The position numbers and the translations under genes were made by a program. From the NCBI RefSeq assembly GCF_003130405.1, contig NZ_QEAS01000002.1, positions 375,581-439,580 on the forward strand: a DNA stretch of 64,000 nt, read 5' to 3'. Position 1 is the stretch's first letter; every line of letters begins with the position of its first letter. The stretch is from Pararcticibacter amylolyticus (lineage in GTDB: Bacteria > Bacteroidota > Bacteroidia > Sphingobacteriales > Sphingobacteriaceae). Below are positions 7,021-15,039 of this stretch, piece after piece. The notes below the pieces were generated by a model. That model was not told the origin of the DNA. It searched no databases and was given only the letters and a program-made list of their open reading frames with translations.

Positions 7021-9207
7021 CTATTCAGCAGTTCTCACTATAATCTCCCCTCCTTTATTAAACAGCTCGTGAGGGATAAAATATCCTTTATGAGCCTTTC
7101 TGTCTACAGTTAGACCCGTCATTCTTCTTCCTTTCCCGTCCTTTCTTAAAGTAAGAGTTCTGCCATTGTTTAGCTTCCACTTCACTTCATCAAAATGAGG
7201 GACCAAAACCATGTATTCAGGATCTGCAGCACAATAGGGATACAATCCCAGAGCACTGAAAACATACCAGGAAGACATTTCTCCTGCATCATCCATTCCG
7301 CAAAGGGTTAATCCGTCATCGCCTATCCCGTACAGATTGTTCAGGATATAATCAACCATCTTCTGTGATTTTTCGGGTTTCCCGATAAAATAATATGCGA
7401 AGGGAGCTTCGTGGTCAGGCTGATTTCCATGGCAATACTGTCCGACCATTGTCTCCACATTCCTTGCTATATATTGCGGGTTCCAGGGCACAGAAAACAG
7501 GGAATCCAATTTTGATTCAAAGTTTCCGGCGCCTCCATACAGGGAGATCAGTCCGTCCATGTCATGCGGAGCGAAGAAAGATACCTGCCATGCGTTTGCC
7601 TCCCTGTACATATATTCATAATACGGATATTGCGGATTGAAGTTCTTAACCCATTCCCCATTAGCAAGTTTTCCTCTCATGAACCGTGTCGAAGGGTCGA
7701 AAACATTCTTATAGTTTTTTGACCGCTCCATCAGTATCCTGTAATTAGCCGTGTCACCCAGCCTCTTAGCAAGCTGCGCAAGGGAATAATCATCATATGC
7801 ATATTCGAGGGTTTTTGAAACACCGGCTTTTGCTTTGGTTTCTACATGCGGGGACTGGATATCCGGTTCAGAAATATATCCTTTCGAGATATACTCTTTT
7901 ATGAAAGGGCGTGTTCCGCCCTCCAGATTTGCATTGCGGAGAAGCAACTGATACGTTCCCTTTACATCAAAATCATTCAATCCTCTCAAATAAGAACCGG
8001 CTATAAATGAGGCAGCATGGTCCCCATGAAAAAATGTCGGAATGAAGCCCGTTTTGTCTCCTATATCCTTCAATGACTTGATGATATCAACCGTTACCCG
8101 GGGAGAAAGAATTGAAAGAAGCACATCCTTGTTCCTGTAAGTATCCCACAGGGAGGGAATAGTATAGTAATTAAAGTCAGCCTTAACAACTTTTCCTTTC
8201 TCGTCCGTATACTCACCGTTGACGTCGCTGCGTAAGGTTGGCCAAAGAGCCATCCTGTAGAGAGAAGAATAAAAAAGCTGTTTCTGCTTTTCTGTTCCGC
8301 CTGTCACCTGGATCTTCGAAAGAAAGGCTTCCCACGTTTGCTTCCCCTCTTTGAGCACCTGGTCAAAGGATTTATCGGCCACTTCCTTCTCAAGGTTTAG
8401 CTTTGCATTCTGTGTACTGACAAAGGAGATCCCGATCTTTACGTCAACAGGTCCGCTGCCATTGTCAGCCAGGCTTACCAAAGCATTTCCCTTACCTGTG
8501 CCCTCTCCTTCCTTTCTAATCTCACGGATCTTACCGTTCAGCTTAGCATAGAAATAAATCTTGTACTCGCTGATATCCTGGTATCCCTCCACCGTAAAGT
8601 CATCCACCTGAGCAATCTTCCAGTCAGTCACCCTGTTGTTAGCCCTCGAAAGGTCAAAGAGGATCTGTCTGTTTTTATTATTGCTGTATTCGTAACGGTG
8701 ATAACCGCATCTTGCGGTCGAAGTAAGACTAACATTCACTTTATAATCATCCAGAAACACCTGGTAGAACGCCGGGGATGCGCTCTCCTTCTTATGGGAA
8801 AAGCCGGAACCGAATTTACCATCCTGATGGATTTTACCTGACACCGGTAAGAGAGGGATATTGCAAAGGTTCCAATGCCCTTTATTAGTATGGGTAAACC
8901 CGTAAATCATGGTATCTTCATACTCATAACCTGCTCCGGATCCGTATTCAGTGATAGGACTTAACTGCACCATCGCATTGGGCAGCGCACTGCCCGGAAA
9001 CACGAGTCCCGCCCAGGAGCGCCATCCTTCAGGCAACTTATATCCTAAAATAGCAGAATCAGTGAGCGGGGCTGTTCCTATAAAGGGGTTCACATACCGG
9101 GAAAAATCGGTGCTCTGCTTTTGCGCATAAGAAATACCGGAAAATCCGCACATCAGAGCGGAAATTCCGACCGTAAACCTAAAAAGGCGATGAATCCGTT
9201 GTATCAT
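7021..9207 (-). CDS. GH92 family alpha-mannosidase
   Basis: A 728-residue exported enzyme with a signal peptide (residues 1-28, ending GISYAQ). The GH92 core is recognisable throughout: the N-terminal beta-sandwich with the YVNPFIGT opening, the catalytic-domain helix region with GNQPDHEAPFAYYF, and the C-terminal GDDGLTLCGMDDAGEMSSW segment, which holds the acidic residues that coordinate calcium and activate water. GH92 enzymes are calcium-dependent, inverting exo-alpha-mannosidases acting on alpha-1,2/1,3/1,4/1,6 linkages, usually of N-glycans or fungal mannan. Length is normal for the family (700-780). It stands alone, not beside SusCD genes, and the linkage preference cannot be told from sequence. 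Confidence 0.95.
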   Translation of the reverse strand: MIQRIHRLFRFTVGISALMCGFSGISYAQKQSTDFSRYVNPFIGTAPLTDSAILGYKLPEGWRSWAGLVFPGSALPNAMVQLSPITEYGSGAGYEYEDTMIYGFTHTNKGHWNLCNIPLLPVSGKIHQDGKFGSGFSHKKESASPAFYQVFLDDYKVNVSLTSTARCGYHRYEYSNNKNRQILFDLSRANNRVTDWKIAQVDDFTVEGYQDISEYKIYFYAKLNGKIREIRKEGEGTGKGNALVSLADNGSGPVDVKIGISFVSTQNAKLNLEKEVADKSFDQVLKEGKQTWEAFLSKIQVTGGTEKQKQLFYSSLYRMALWPTLRSDVNGEYTDEKGKVVKADFNYYTIPSLWDTYRNKDVLLSILSPRVTVDIIKSLKDIGDKTGFIPTFFHGDHAASFIAGSYLRGLNDFDVKGTYQLLLRNANLEGGTRPFIKEYISKGYISEPDIQSPHVETKAKAGVSKTLEYAYDDYSLAQLAKRLGDTANYRILMERSKNYKNVFDPSTRFMRGKLANGEWVKNFNPQYPYYEYMYREANAWQVSFFAPHDMDGLISLYGGAGNFESKLDSLFSVPWNPQYIARNVETMVGQYCHGNQPDHEAPFAYYFIGKPEKSQKMVDYILNNLYGIGDDGLTLCGMDDAGEMSSWYVFSALGLYPYCAADPEYMVLVPHFDEVKWKLNNGRTLTLRKDGKGRRMTGLTVDRKAHKGYFIPHELFNKGGEIIVRTAE

Positions 9208-9272
9208 ATTGTGTGTTAATTGGTTGAATTTAGAATACGCAAACTCGTACTAAACCCGTACTCGTGACAACA

Positions 9273-9280
9273 CAAATATA
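9273..9280 (-). promoter_or_regulatory. Probable -7 element of the GH92 promoter
   Basis: TATATTTG on the minus strand, about 66 bases before the start codon. No clear TTG lies at the expected upstream distance, so this is only half of a promoter match. Confidence 0.35.
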
Positions 9281-9303
9281 ATAAATCGTTTTAGCAGTAT
9301 AAA

Positions 9304-10152
9304 TTATTTTCTTTGACTATTAGAGAATTGATCAAGAACGGTCCCGGGTTTCATCAGCTTTTTGATCAGATCATATGGGATCAGGAGTTTCGTCTGACCG
9401 GCTGCATACGGTTTAATCTCATACTGATTGTAAAGAAACATGATCCCCTGAGGGGTAAACACATAATTGTCATTTAAGCTGAATTTATCATTTTCGAAAA
9501 AATAGCCGGATGAAGGAAGCGGTTTTCCTACATCTAATCCCTCATTTTTCTTAAAGATCTGCTCCGCTATCACGTTGAGAGAGTCTTTGAAGCCTTCATT
9601 AAGAACATCCTGAAGGTGAACCATCTTCTTGCTCTTCACATCATAATTAAAAAAGCGGGTAAATGAAGCGCCATGAGCTCCCCCGCTATAGGTGTAAGAG
9701 TCCAGCTGCATGGTGAAAAGGTCCCCGGACTCGGTCAGTACTTTTGTTGAGCTGATCAGTTCGTACCTCCTGCCTTCAGAATAAGGCTCCTTCCTGAATT
9801 TCCGGTATTGCTCCATAAATTCATCAGCCTGCCCCTCAAGGGAAGGCTTCGAAGCCGAACCGCTTCTTTCGAAAGGATATATAGCGAGAAGAAGAGACTT
9901 AACAGAATCATTTAGTACAGGGTGACTATCAAAAAAATGATACCTGATATTAATAATCCGGCAGTTTTTTTCCTTAACAGAATCGCAGTCATCATCATCC
10001 CGGGTGATCGTCTTAATCGTATATGTAATGGTATCGAAACCGGTTCCATCCGGCTTGTCACTTTTAAGCTTTTTTCCATTATTATTACCGCAACCCATTA
10101 ATCCGATAGCCAGAATAAACAAAAGGCAAACAAAAGTACATTGAAGTTTCAT
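9304..10152 (-). CDS. Lipoprotein with DUF4163/DUF3298 (RsiV-like) domains
   Basis: A 282-residue lipoprotein: signal segment MKLQCTFVCLLFILAIGLMG followed by Cys21, so the lipobox is GLMGC. The middle (about 45-170) resembles the DUF4163/PdaC region and includes the typical SYTYSGGAHG turn. The C-terminal part (about 175-270) is DUF3298, with NDNYVFTPQGIMFLYNQYEI close to the family consensus. These domains occur in the anti-sigma factor RsiV, which binds lysozyme, and in many orphan lipoproteins of unknown role. No sigma factor is adjacent, so a regulatory role is not supported here; a periplasm-facing envelope protein is the safe description. Confidence 0.85.
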   Translation of the reverse strand: MKLQCTFVCLLFILAIGLMGCGNNNGKKLKSDKPDGTGFDTITYTIKTITRDDDDCDSVKEKNCRIINIRYHFFDSHPVLNDSVKSLLLAIYPFERSGSASKPSLEGQADEFMEQYRKFRKEPYSEGRRYELISSTKVLTESGDLFTMQLDSYTYSGGAHGASFTRFFNYDVKSKKMVHLQDVLNEGFKDSLNVIAEQIFKKNEGLDVGKPLPSSGYFFENDKFSLNDNYVFTPQGIMFLYNQYEIKPYAAGQTKLLIPYDLIKKLMKPGTVLDQFSNSQRK

Positions 10153-10251
10153 GATATATTAAATAATAAAGGATAACCCTCCCGGTGTCCGGATGTTTAA
10201 AATGAAGGTGAGAAATTTTTCCCACATCAGGCACAACCATAAATTTCACAC

Positions 10252-10280
10252 TTGGAAATCAGTTTAATTAGTTATCTTTA
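10252..10280 (+). promoter_or_regulatory. Probable promoter of the secreted lipase-like gene
   Basis: TTG (10252-10254), 18-base spacer, TATCTTTA (10273-10280), one mismatch from consensus. The predicted leader is about 60 bases long. Confidence 0.5.
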
Positions 10281-10349
10281 ACATAGCTGTATAAGCAATC
10301 AATATTTACCTGTATTCTGCTGTCATTTTATATCTTAACATCTGCACCA

Positions 10350-11555
10350 ATGAAACACCATGTTCAATTATCCGCGTACTTCCTTCTTTTCATTTTTATA
10401 ACAGCCAGCTGCAAAAAAGACCGAAAGCATGAAGAAACTGCCGATAAAACAAACTTTGTTTCTGCATCTGTATCAGCAAGTTTAAGCAGCACGCAAATAA
10501 AGGGGCTTGCCTCACAGGCAGGATATGGAACATTCTCTCCATACCTGAATTATGACGTTGATTTTTACAAGGTCATCTATACAACTAACTACAAAGAGAG
10601 CCAGATTGAAGTTTCCGGTTTGCTAGGCATCCCCAAAGGCACACCGTCTGCGCCTTCCATGATGAGCGCACAGCACGGCACTATGTTTCTGGATGTTGCA
10701 GCTCCATCTAACTTCCCTGCTCCGCAGGCTTTTTCCGGGTTCGAACTTCTTGCGTCGGTCGGTTATATCACCCTGATTCCTGATTTCATCGGTTACGGAA
10801 TTTCAAAAGACCTCCCGCACCCCTACTATGACATGGAATATTCAGGATCTGTGGTTGCAGATATGATAAAAGCGGTGAAATACTATCTGGATAAAGAAAA
10901 AATCCCCTTGGGAAACCGGCTTTTTCTGATGGGATATTCTGAAGGAGGATATGTAAGCCTGGCGGCGGAAAAGAAAATAGAAGCGGAACCTGTTGAAGGT
11001 TTATCTCTGACGGCAGTTGTTGCCGGAGCGGGGGGATATGATTTAAACGGGATGCTGAGCACTATTGCCACTGTGCCAACCTACAGCGATCCTTCCTTTA
11101 TTGCCATGATACTGAATGGGTACAATTCCACATACGGATGGAAGCGCACTTTTTCTGACTTCTTCAAGGACCCTTATGCCGGAAAGATACCGTCCCTGCT
11201 GGACGGATCAAAGGATGGAAACGCTATTAATCAGGAATTAACAGATTCTCCTTCTGAATTACTGAACTCCAATTTTTATGCTGCTTTACTGAATGCTGAT
11301 GCAGAGAAGGTGCTGAAACAGGCGATTAACGCTAACAGCTTTCCCGGCTGGTTTCCAAAAACGCCTACAAGGCTCTATCATGGCACTGCTGATCTTGCCG
11401 TTCCCTATGAGACTTCTGTATCGGCATACAATAAGTTTACAACACTGGGAGCAAAAAACATTGAGCTGAAGCCAATACAGGGAGGAACTCATGCAACAAG
11501 TATTTTACCCATGATGCAGGATGCGCTGGTATGGCTTCTTGCAGCAGATAAATAA
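10350..11555 (+). CDS. Alpha/beta-hydrolase lipoprotein, secretory-lipase-like
   Basis: A 401-residue lipoprotein (lipobox ITASC, Cys about 21) with an alpha/beta-hydrolase domain from about 60 to the end. The catalytic triad can be read off: nucleophile Ser197 in GYSEGG, acid Asp in the strand-end TRLYHGTADLAVPYE, and His in QGGTHATSI near the C-terminus. An oxyanion-hole strand (MSAQHGTMF) precedes. It resembles the LIP/prolyl-oligopeptidase-like esterases that hydrolyse acyl esters outside the cell; the substrate is unknown. It converges with the beta-propeller gene with only 6 bases between stop codons and no hairpin terminator, so the two transcripts probably overlap. Confidence 0.88.
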   Translation: MKHHVQLSAYFLLFIFITASCKKDRKHEETADKTNFVSASVSASLSSTQIKGLASQAGYGTFSPYLNYDVDFYKVIYTTNYKESQIEVSGLLGIPKGTPSAPSMMSAQHGTMFLDVAAPSNFPAPQAFSGFELLASVGYITLIPDFIGYGISKDLPHPYYDMEYSGSVVADMIKAVKYYLDKEKIPLGNRLFLMGYSEGGYVSLAAEKKIEAEPVEGLSLTAVVAGAGGYDLNGMLSTIATVPTYSDPSFIAMILNGYNSTYGWKRTFSDFFKDPYAGKIPSLLDGSKDGNAINQELTDSPSELLNSNFYAALLNADAEKVLKQAINANSFPGWFPKTPTRLYHGTADLAVPYETSVSAYNKFTTLGAKNIELKPIQGGTHATSILPMMQDALVWLLAADK

Positions 11556-11561
11556 GAAGGA

Positions 11562-12395
11562 CTACCTGCTCTTTAACTTATATGCTGCGACTGTCTTTCC
11601 GAAGAAGGTAGGAAGATACAGAATACCCTTTTTTTTATCAAAACTTATATCGGCCGTATTTTTTTTCTGAAGATGCGTATCCATCAGGAGTTCTTTTTCT
11701 CCATTTGCGTACACATACCAGATATATCCTGTCCATGCAGTGACGATAAAATCACCATTACCAACGGGCTCCAGTCCATCTCCTCCTACATCCAACGTCG
11801 TGATGTTTGTGATTTTCCTGTTTGCATCAGCTTTCACGAAGGATTTCCCGGCAAGCATATACAGTTCATTCCCAATGGACTTCAACCCGTTTACTCCACC
11901 TAAATTCTCGAGGTAAAGCGTAGCCACGTCATCCTTTATCATATGAACTTTACCTTTTCTTGAGTCTGACACATACACAATCCCTGCATTATCCACAGTA
12001 ACATCATTCAGTCCGACGGCCCCGTTTACCGGGACTTTCTTTTCGATCTTTCCTTTATTAATATCAATTATTACGACTTCGGTTAAATCTGCCACATACA
12101 GCCTGTTTTTGTACCGGCCAAGCCCTTTCGGTGCATTCAGCCCGGTAATCCATTCCATATTAATGATCTTTCCCCCGAGCGACAGTTTCCCTACGCCTCC
12201 TTTCCCGTCGGCCTCTGCCGGCTGCCCGTCTACAAGTGATACAAACATAAAGCCTTTGCTATAGTCAGGGAGAACAGATTCAGGTACCGCAACTACAGTA
12301 TCGGTTTCCCATATTTTTTCCAGCGAATATTTCTGAGCCAGGGACTGTCCGGCGAGAAAGGAAAGAGTTAAAGCAAAAAAAAGTCTTTTCATCAT
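11562..12395 (-). CDS. Exported SMP-30/gluconolactonase-like beta-propeller protein
   Basis: A 277-residue protein with a signal peptide (MMKRLFFALTLSFLAGQSLA, cut before QKYS; the second Met at 12392 is equally plausible). The rest is a six-bladed propeller of SMP-30/NHL type with repeated motifs such as GLGRYKNRLYVADL, GLNDVTVDNAGIVYVSDS and KGILYLPTFFG. Members include lactonases and other calcium-dependent hydrolases, but several conserved metal ligands cannot be placed with confidence, so the activity is left open. Its promoter (12451-12480) is embedded in a long palindrome, which suggests specific regulation. Confidence 0.8.
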   Translation of the reverse strand: MMKRLFFALTLSFLAGQSLAQKYSLEKIWETDTVVAVPESVLPDYSKGFMFVSLVDGQPAEADGKGGVGKLSLGGKIINMEWITGLNAPKGLGRYKNRLYVADLTEVVIIDINKGKIEKKVPVNGAVGLNDVTVDNAGIVYVSDSRKGKVHMIKDDVATLYLENLGGVNGLKSIGNELYMLAGKSFVKADANRKITNITTLDVGGDGLEPVGNGDFIVTAWTGYIWYVYANGEKELLMDTHLQKKNTADISFDKKKGILYLPTFFGKTVAAYKLKSR

Positions 12396-12450
12396 GTTTA
12401 CTAAAGGTTATCTCACCCAAACAAAGGGTCTATGTGTGTGTGTGTAACCG

Positions 12451-12480
12451 CAAACTTAGATAAATTGCTTTTATATGCAA
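12451..12480 (-). promoter_or_regulatory. Consensus promoter of the SMP-30-like gene
   Basis: On the minus strand, TTG (12478-12480), exactly 19 bases, then TAAGTTTG (12451-12458), a perfect match. A TG/AC dinucleotide run (12433-12445) lies at the predicted transcription start and in the leader. Confidence 0.7.
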
Positions 12481-12500
12481 AACGCGTATAAAAGCAATTT
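12462..12500. repeat. 14-bp perfect inverted repeat over the promoter, possible operator
   Basis: AAATTGCTTTTATA and TATAAAAGCAATTT are exact inverted copies separated by 11 bases. The centre lies beside the -33 TTG of the SMP-30-like promoter, and one arm fills the promoter spacer. The other arm ends 5 bases after the stop codon of the flavin oxidoreductase gene. It could be a repressor operator, a terminator stem for the upstream gene (no good T-tract follows), or both. Confidence 0.65.
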
Positions 12501-12505
12501 GTCGT

Positions 12506-13546
12506 TTACGCTTCACCTAGCTCTTTTTTTACAAGAGGAACGACTTTCGTTGCGTACAGCTCTATTGATTTCATCATGGATGCATGGTTGGGGGCACCGA
12601 TATCCATATGACCAATGAAACGGGTGAGTCCGAATAACTTCGAGAACCTGGCAATCTTCTCCGCCACTTGTTCCGGAGATCCCATAAACAACGCACCGTC
12701 GCGACTCATTCCTCCTTCAAACTGCAGCTTTGTATAGGGAGGCCAGCCCCGCGTTTTGCCCACCCTGTCCATCTGTTCGGCGTAAACAGGATAGTAATCC
12801 GAAACCAGCGTGCCGGAAGAATTAGCGACGAACGTATGCGAATGAACGGCCAGCTGAAAATCATCCTGGTTATGGCCCGCTTCTTTATAAACCCTTTTGT
12901 AATACTCCACAACATCAGAAAACTGTTCCGGCATGCCGCCAATGATGGCAAGCGTCATAGGAAGGCCTAATGTACCTGCCCGCTGAACCGACTGAGCTGT
13001 ACCTCCGACAGCTATCCATACCGGTAATTTCCGTCCTCCCAGCGGCCGCGGATAAACTGTTTGTTTATTAATCGGGGCCCTGAACTTCCCTTGCCAGGTA
13101 ATCTCTTCATTCTGATTGAGCGTAAGCAGAAGCTCAAGTTTTTCTGAAAATAACTCATCATAGTCCCATAAGTCGTAACCGAATAAGGGAAATGACTCTG
13201 TAAAACTTCCGCGTCCTGCCATAATCTCCGCCCTGCCGTTTGAAAGAAGGTCAAGAGTGGCATAATCCTGGTAAACTTTAATGGGGTCTGTCGAACTCAA
13301 TACAGTAACACCGCTCGCCAGCTTAATGCGTTTTGTTACGGTTGAAACAGCTGCAAGGACCACTTCTGTTGAAGCAATCGCATAATCGGGCCTGTGATGC
13401 TCGCCAAGTGCAATGACATCAATACCCAGCTCGTCGGCAAGCTTAATCTCTTCAACAATCTCCGCAAGGCGCTGTTCCGCAGGCATAAACTTCCCGCTTC
13501 CTTTATCGAAGGACAAGTCCCCAAACATACCTATACCAAATTCCAT
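12506..13546 (-). CDS. LLM-class flavin-dependent oxidoreductase
   Basis: A 346-residue bacterial-luciferase-like TIM-barrel protein with no signal peptide. Family features include the N-terminal MEFGIGMFGDL strand, the ADELGIDVIALGEHHRPDY segment, the RIKLASGVTVLSSTDP flavin-site strand, and the GRAEIMAGRGSFTESFPLFG loop. Such enzymes use reduced FMN or F420 in monooxygenation or reduction. The GEHH motif and overall length match the FMN-dependent alkanal-monooxygenase-like branch common in Bacteroidota. The substrate is not predictable. It is divergent from the DinB gene with about 130 bases between. Confidence 0.92.
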   Translation of the reverse strand: MEFGIGMFGDLSFDKGSGKFMPAEQRLAEIVEEIKLADELGIDVIALGEHHRPDYAIASTEVVLAAVSTVTKRIKLASGVTVLSSTDPIKVYQDYATLDLLSNGRAEIMAGRGSFTESFPLFGYDLWDYDELFSEKLELLLTLNQNEEITWQGKFRAPINKQTVYPRPLGGRKLPVWIAVGGTAQSVQRAGTLGLPMTLAIIGGMPEQFSDVVEYYKRVYKEAGHNQDDFQLAVHSHTFVANSSGTLVSDYYPVYAEQMDRVGKTRGWPPYTKLQFEGGMSRDGALFMGSPEQVAEKIARFSKLFGLTRFIGHMDIGAPNHASMMKSIELYATKVVPLVKKELGEA

Positions 13547-13677
13547 ATATTAATTGTAAGATGTTATTAGCCGGCTTCCCTATGAAGCTGACGATCCTAA
13601 GATAAGAAAAATTGCAGCTGCTGACATACGGCTGTCATTCGTCTTTTGCAAATTTGTAGTGTCAAAACAAACAAATA

Positions 13678-14160
13678 ATGGAAACAGCAATCACAGCAAC
13701 AGTTATCAATCCTCAGGAACTTCTGGTTCACTGGCAGGGCCACAGATCTTTAACAAGAAGAGTTATCGAAGCCTTTCCCGAAAAGGAGTTATTCGAGTTC
13801 TCTATCGGAGGTATGCGGCCATTTGCAAAAATGATATTGGAATTACTTGCAATAGGCGGACCTGGGATAACAGAGATCGCTACTGGAATCAGTAAGCCAT
13901 TTAATGAGGGCGGAGAAGCGTTCAGCAGCAAGACTGAACTTTTAAAAAAGTGGGATAAGGAGACAGAAGTTATCAACGAACACTTTTCCAGCTTAACCCT
14001 GGATAAGTTTCATGAAATGAATAATCTCTTTGGAGAATATAACTTCCCGGCCATTAACAACATTCTCTATTTCATTGACAATGAAATACATCATCGCGGA
14101 CAGGGATATGTTTATCTCCGGGCGCTAGGTATCGAACCTCCGGCATTTTGGGAGAGATAA
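13678..14160 (+). CDS. DinB-family putative metal-dependent hydrolase
   Basis: A 160-residue four-helix-bundle protein of the DinB/DUF664 type. Candidate metal ligands are the His in HWQGHRSLTRR (near residue 20) and the pair in the C-terminal IDNEIHHRGQGYVYLRALG, which is a strong family signature. DinB-like proteins are cytoplasmic; characterised members act as thiol transferases or metal-dependent enzymes, and the Bacillus DinB is damage-inducible. I see no SOS-type operator. Function is uncertain beyond the fold. Confidence 0.9.
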   Translation: METAITATVINPQELLVHWQGHRSLTRRVIEAFPEKELFEFSIGGMRPFAKMILELLAIGGPGITEIATGISKPFNEGGEAFSSKTELLKKWDKETEVINEHFSSLTLDKFHEMNNLFGEYNFPAINNILYFIDNEIHHRGQGYVYLRALGIEPPAFWER

Positions 14161-14275
14161 ACTCATCATAATATCTTAATCAGGAAGGGGATGTCACGCA
14201 TGAGTGATTTTCCCTTCCGCAGAGAATCCTTCCGCTATCAGCTGAGTTGACCGGAAAATATAATGTTTTCGGATG

Positions 14276-14476
14276 TCAGTTACGTCTTGAAAGTTCATCA
14301 CGAATGATGCAGCATTCTTCATAACGTTCCTGTTGTACTTTCTCCTCCAGAAGTCCCTGAAGTTCTGCTTTCGTTTTGGAAGCATATTCTAAACCTGCAA
14401 TTGTCAGTGCCCTTACTGGCTGGAAGAAGCCGTCACCGCTGAGGAATCCCCATATTGTCTTTTTTTGCTCGTTCAT
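14276..14476 (-). CDS. Small UVR-motif protein
   Basis: A 66-residue protein. The C-terminal half (about 33-65) is a UVR motif of the kind found in UvrB, UvrC, ClpC and McsA: a charged helix ending LLEEKVQQERYEECCIIRDE. In UvrB and UvrC this two-helix hairpin mediates protein-protein contact. The N-terminal half (residues 1-32) contains WGFLSGDGFFQPVRALTIAG and has no motif I know. Good agreement with the UVR pattern argues for a real gene. It may be an adaptor for repair or proteolysis complexes, but that is inference. Confidence 0.75.
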   Translation of the reverse strand: MNEQKKTIWGFLSGDGFFQPVRALTIAGLEYASKTKAELQGLLEEKVQQERYEECCIIRDELSRRN

Positions 14477-14604
14477 CTGGCGTTTATTTAAATATAATTC
14501 CGTGTACGAAAAAGAGAAGGAAAAGGTTATCTGTTCATGACAGATATATTAAAACTTCAGACTGATTTAATCACCGGAATTATCCTCACATTCAACGAAG
14601 ATCA

Positions 14605-14612
14605 TACATTTG
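14605..14612 (+). promoter_or_regulatory. -7 element close to the thioesterase start
   Basis: TACATTTG ends 4 bases before the ATG at 14617, so the predicted transcription start falls at or next to the start codon and the message may be leaderless. No TTG is seen at normal spacing. Confidence 0.4.
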
Positions 14613-14616
14613 CACC

Positions 14617-15039
14617 ATGAGTGCAGAAAAAAAATTCAGCCGCTTCCGTACAGAGTTCAAAGTACGGCCTGACGATATCGACATGTTTAATCACGTCCAC
14701 AACAGCAAGTATTTCGATTATGTGTTAGCAGCCAGATATGAACAGATGGAAGAATTCTATGGGATGCCAATGGAAGAATTCCTGACCCTTGGATATGGAT
14801 GGGTGGTGAAAACCGCCTATGTGGACTACAAAAGGCCCCTGGGGCTTGGTGACTTTTTTATTGTTGAAACAGGCATTGAAGAATTACATGAAAGAGGCTG
14901 CCGGGTGACATTTTCTCTTCTTAATAAAAAAACCTCAAAGGTGTGTTGTGACGGCTGGTTTGATTATGTTCTTATCGACAAAAAGACAGGACGAAGCGCA
15001 AAGATTACAGGTGAGATGCTTGAAAAATATTCTATCTAA
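14617..15039 (+). CDS. Acyl-CoA thioesterase (hot-dog fold, YbgC/4HBT type)
   Basis: A 140-residue single hot-dog domain. It contains the family signature RPDDIDMFNHVHNSKYFDYV, with the catalytic Asp in the DxxxHxHN region, and the hydrophobic helix that follows. Such enzymes hydrolyse acyl-CoA or acyl-ACP thioesters in the cytoplasm; the chain-length preference is unknown. It converges with the adenine deaminase gene and the two stop regions overlap by 4 bases. Confidence 0.93.
   Translation: MSAEKKFSRFRTEFKVRPDDIDMFNHVHNSKYFDYVLAARYEQMEEFYGMPMEEFLTLGYGWVVKTAYVDYKRPLGLGDFFIVETGIEELHERGCRVTFSLLNKKTSKVCCDGWFDYVLIDKKTGRSAKITGEMLEKYSI

Noticed and set aside
12433..12445. TG dinucleotide run as a phase-variation switch
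   Set aside because: Only about six repeats, and located in the leader rather than in the promoter spacer or coding region, so switching is unlikely to be strong.
14183..14218. GGAAGGG/CCCTTCC hairpin after the DinB gene
   Set aside because: Seven base pairs with a 22-base loop and no T-tract after it; too weak to call a terminator.
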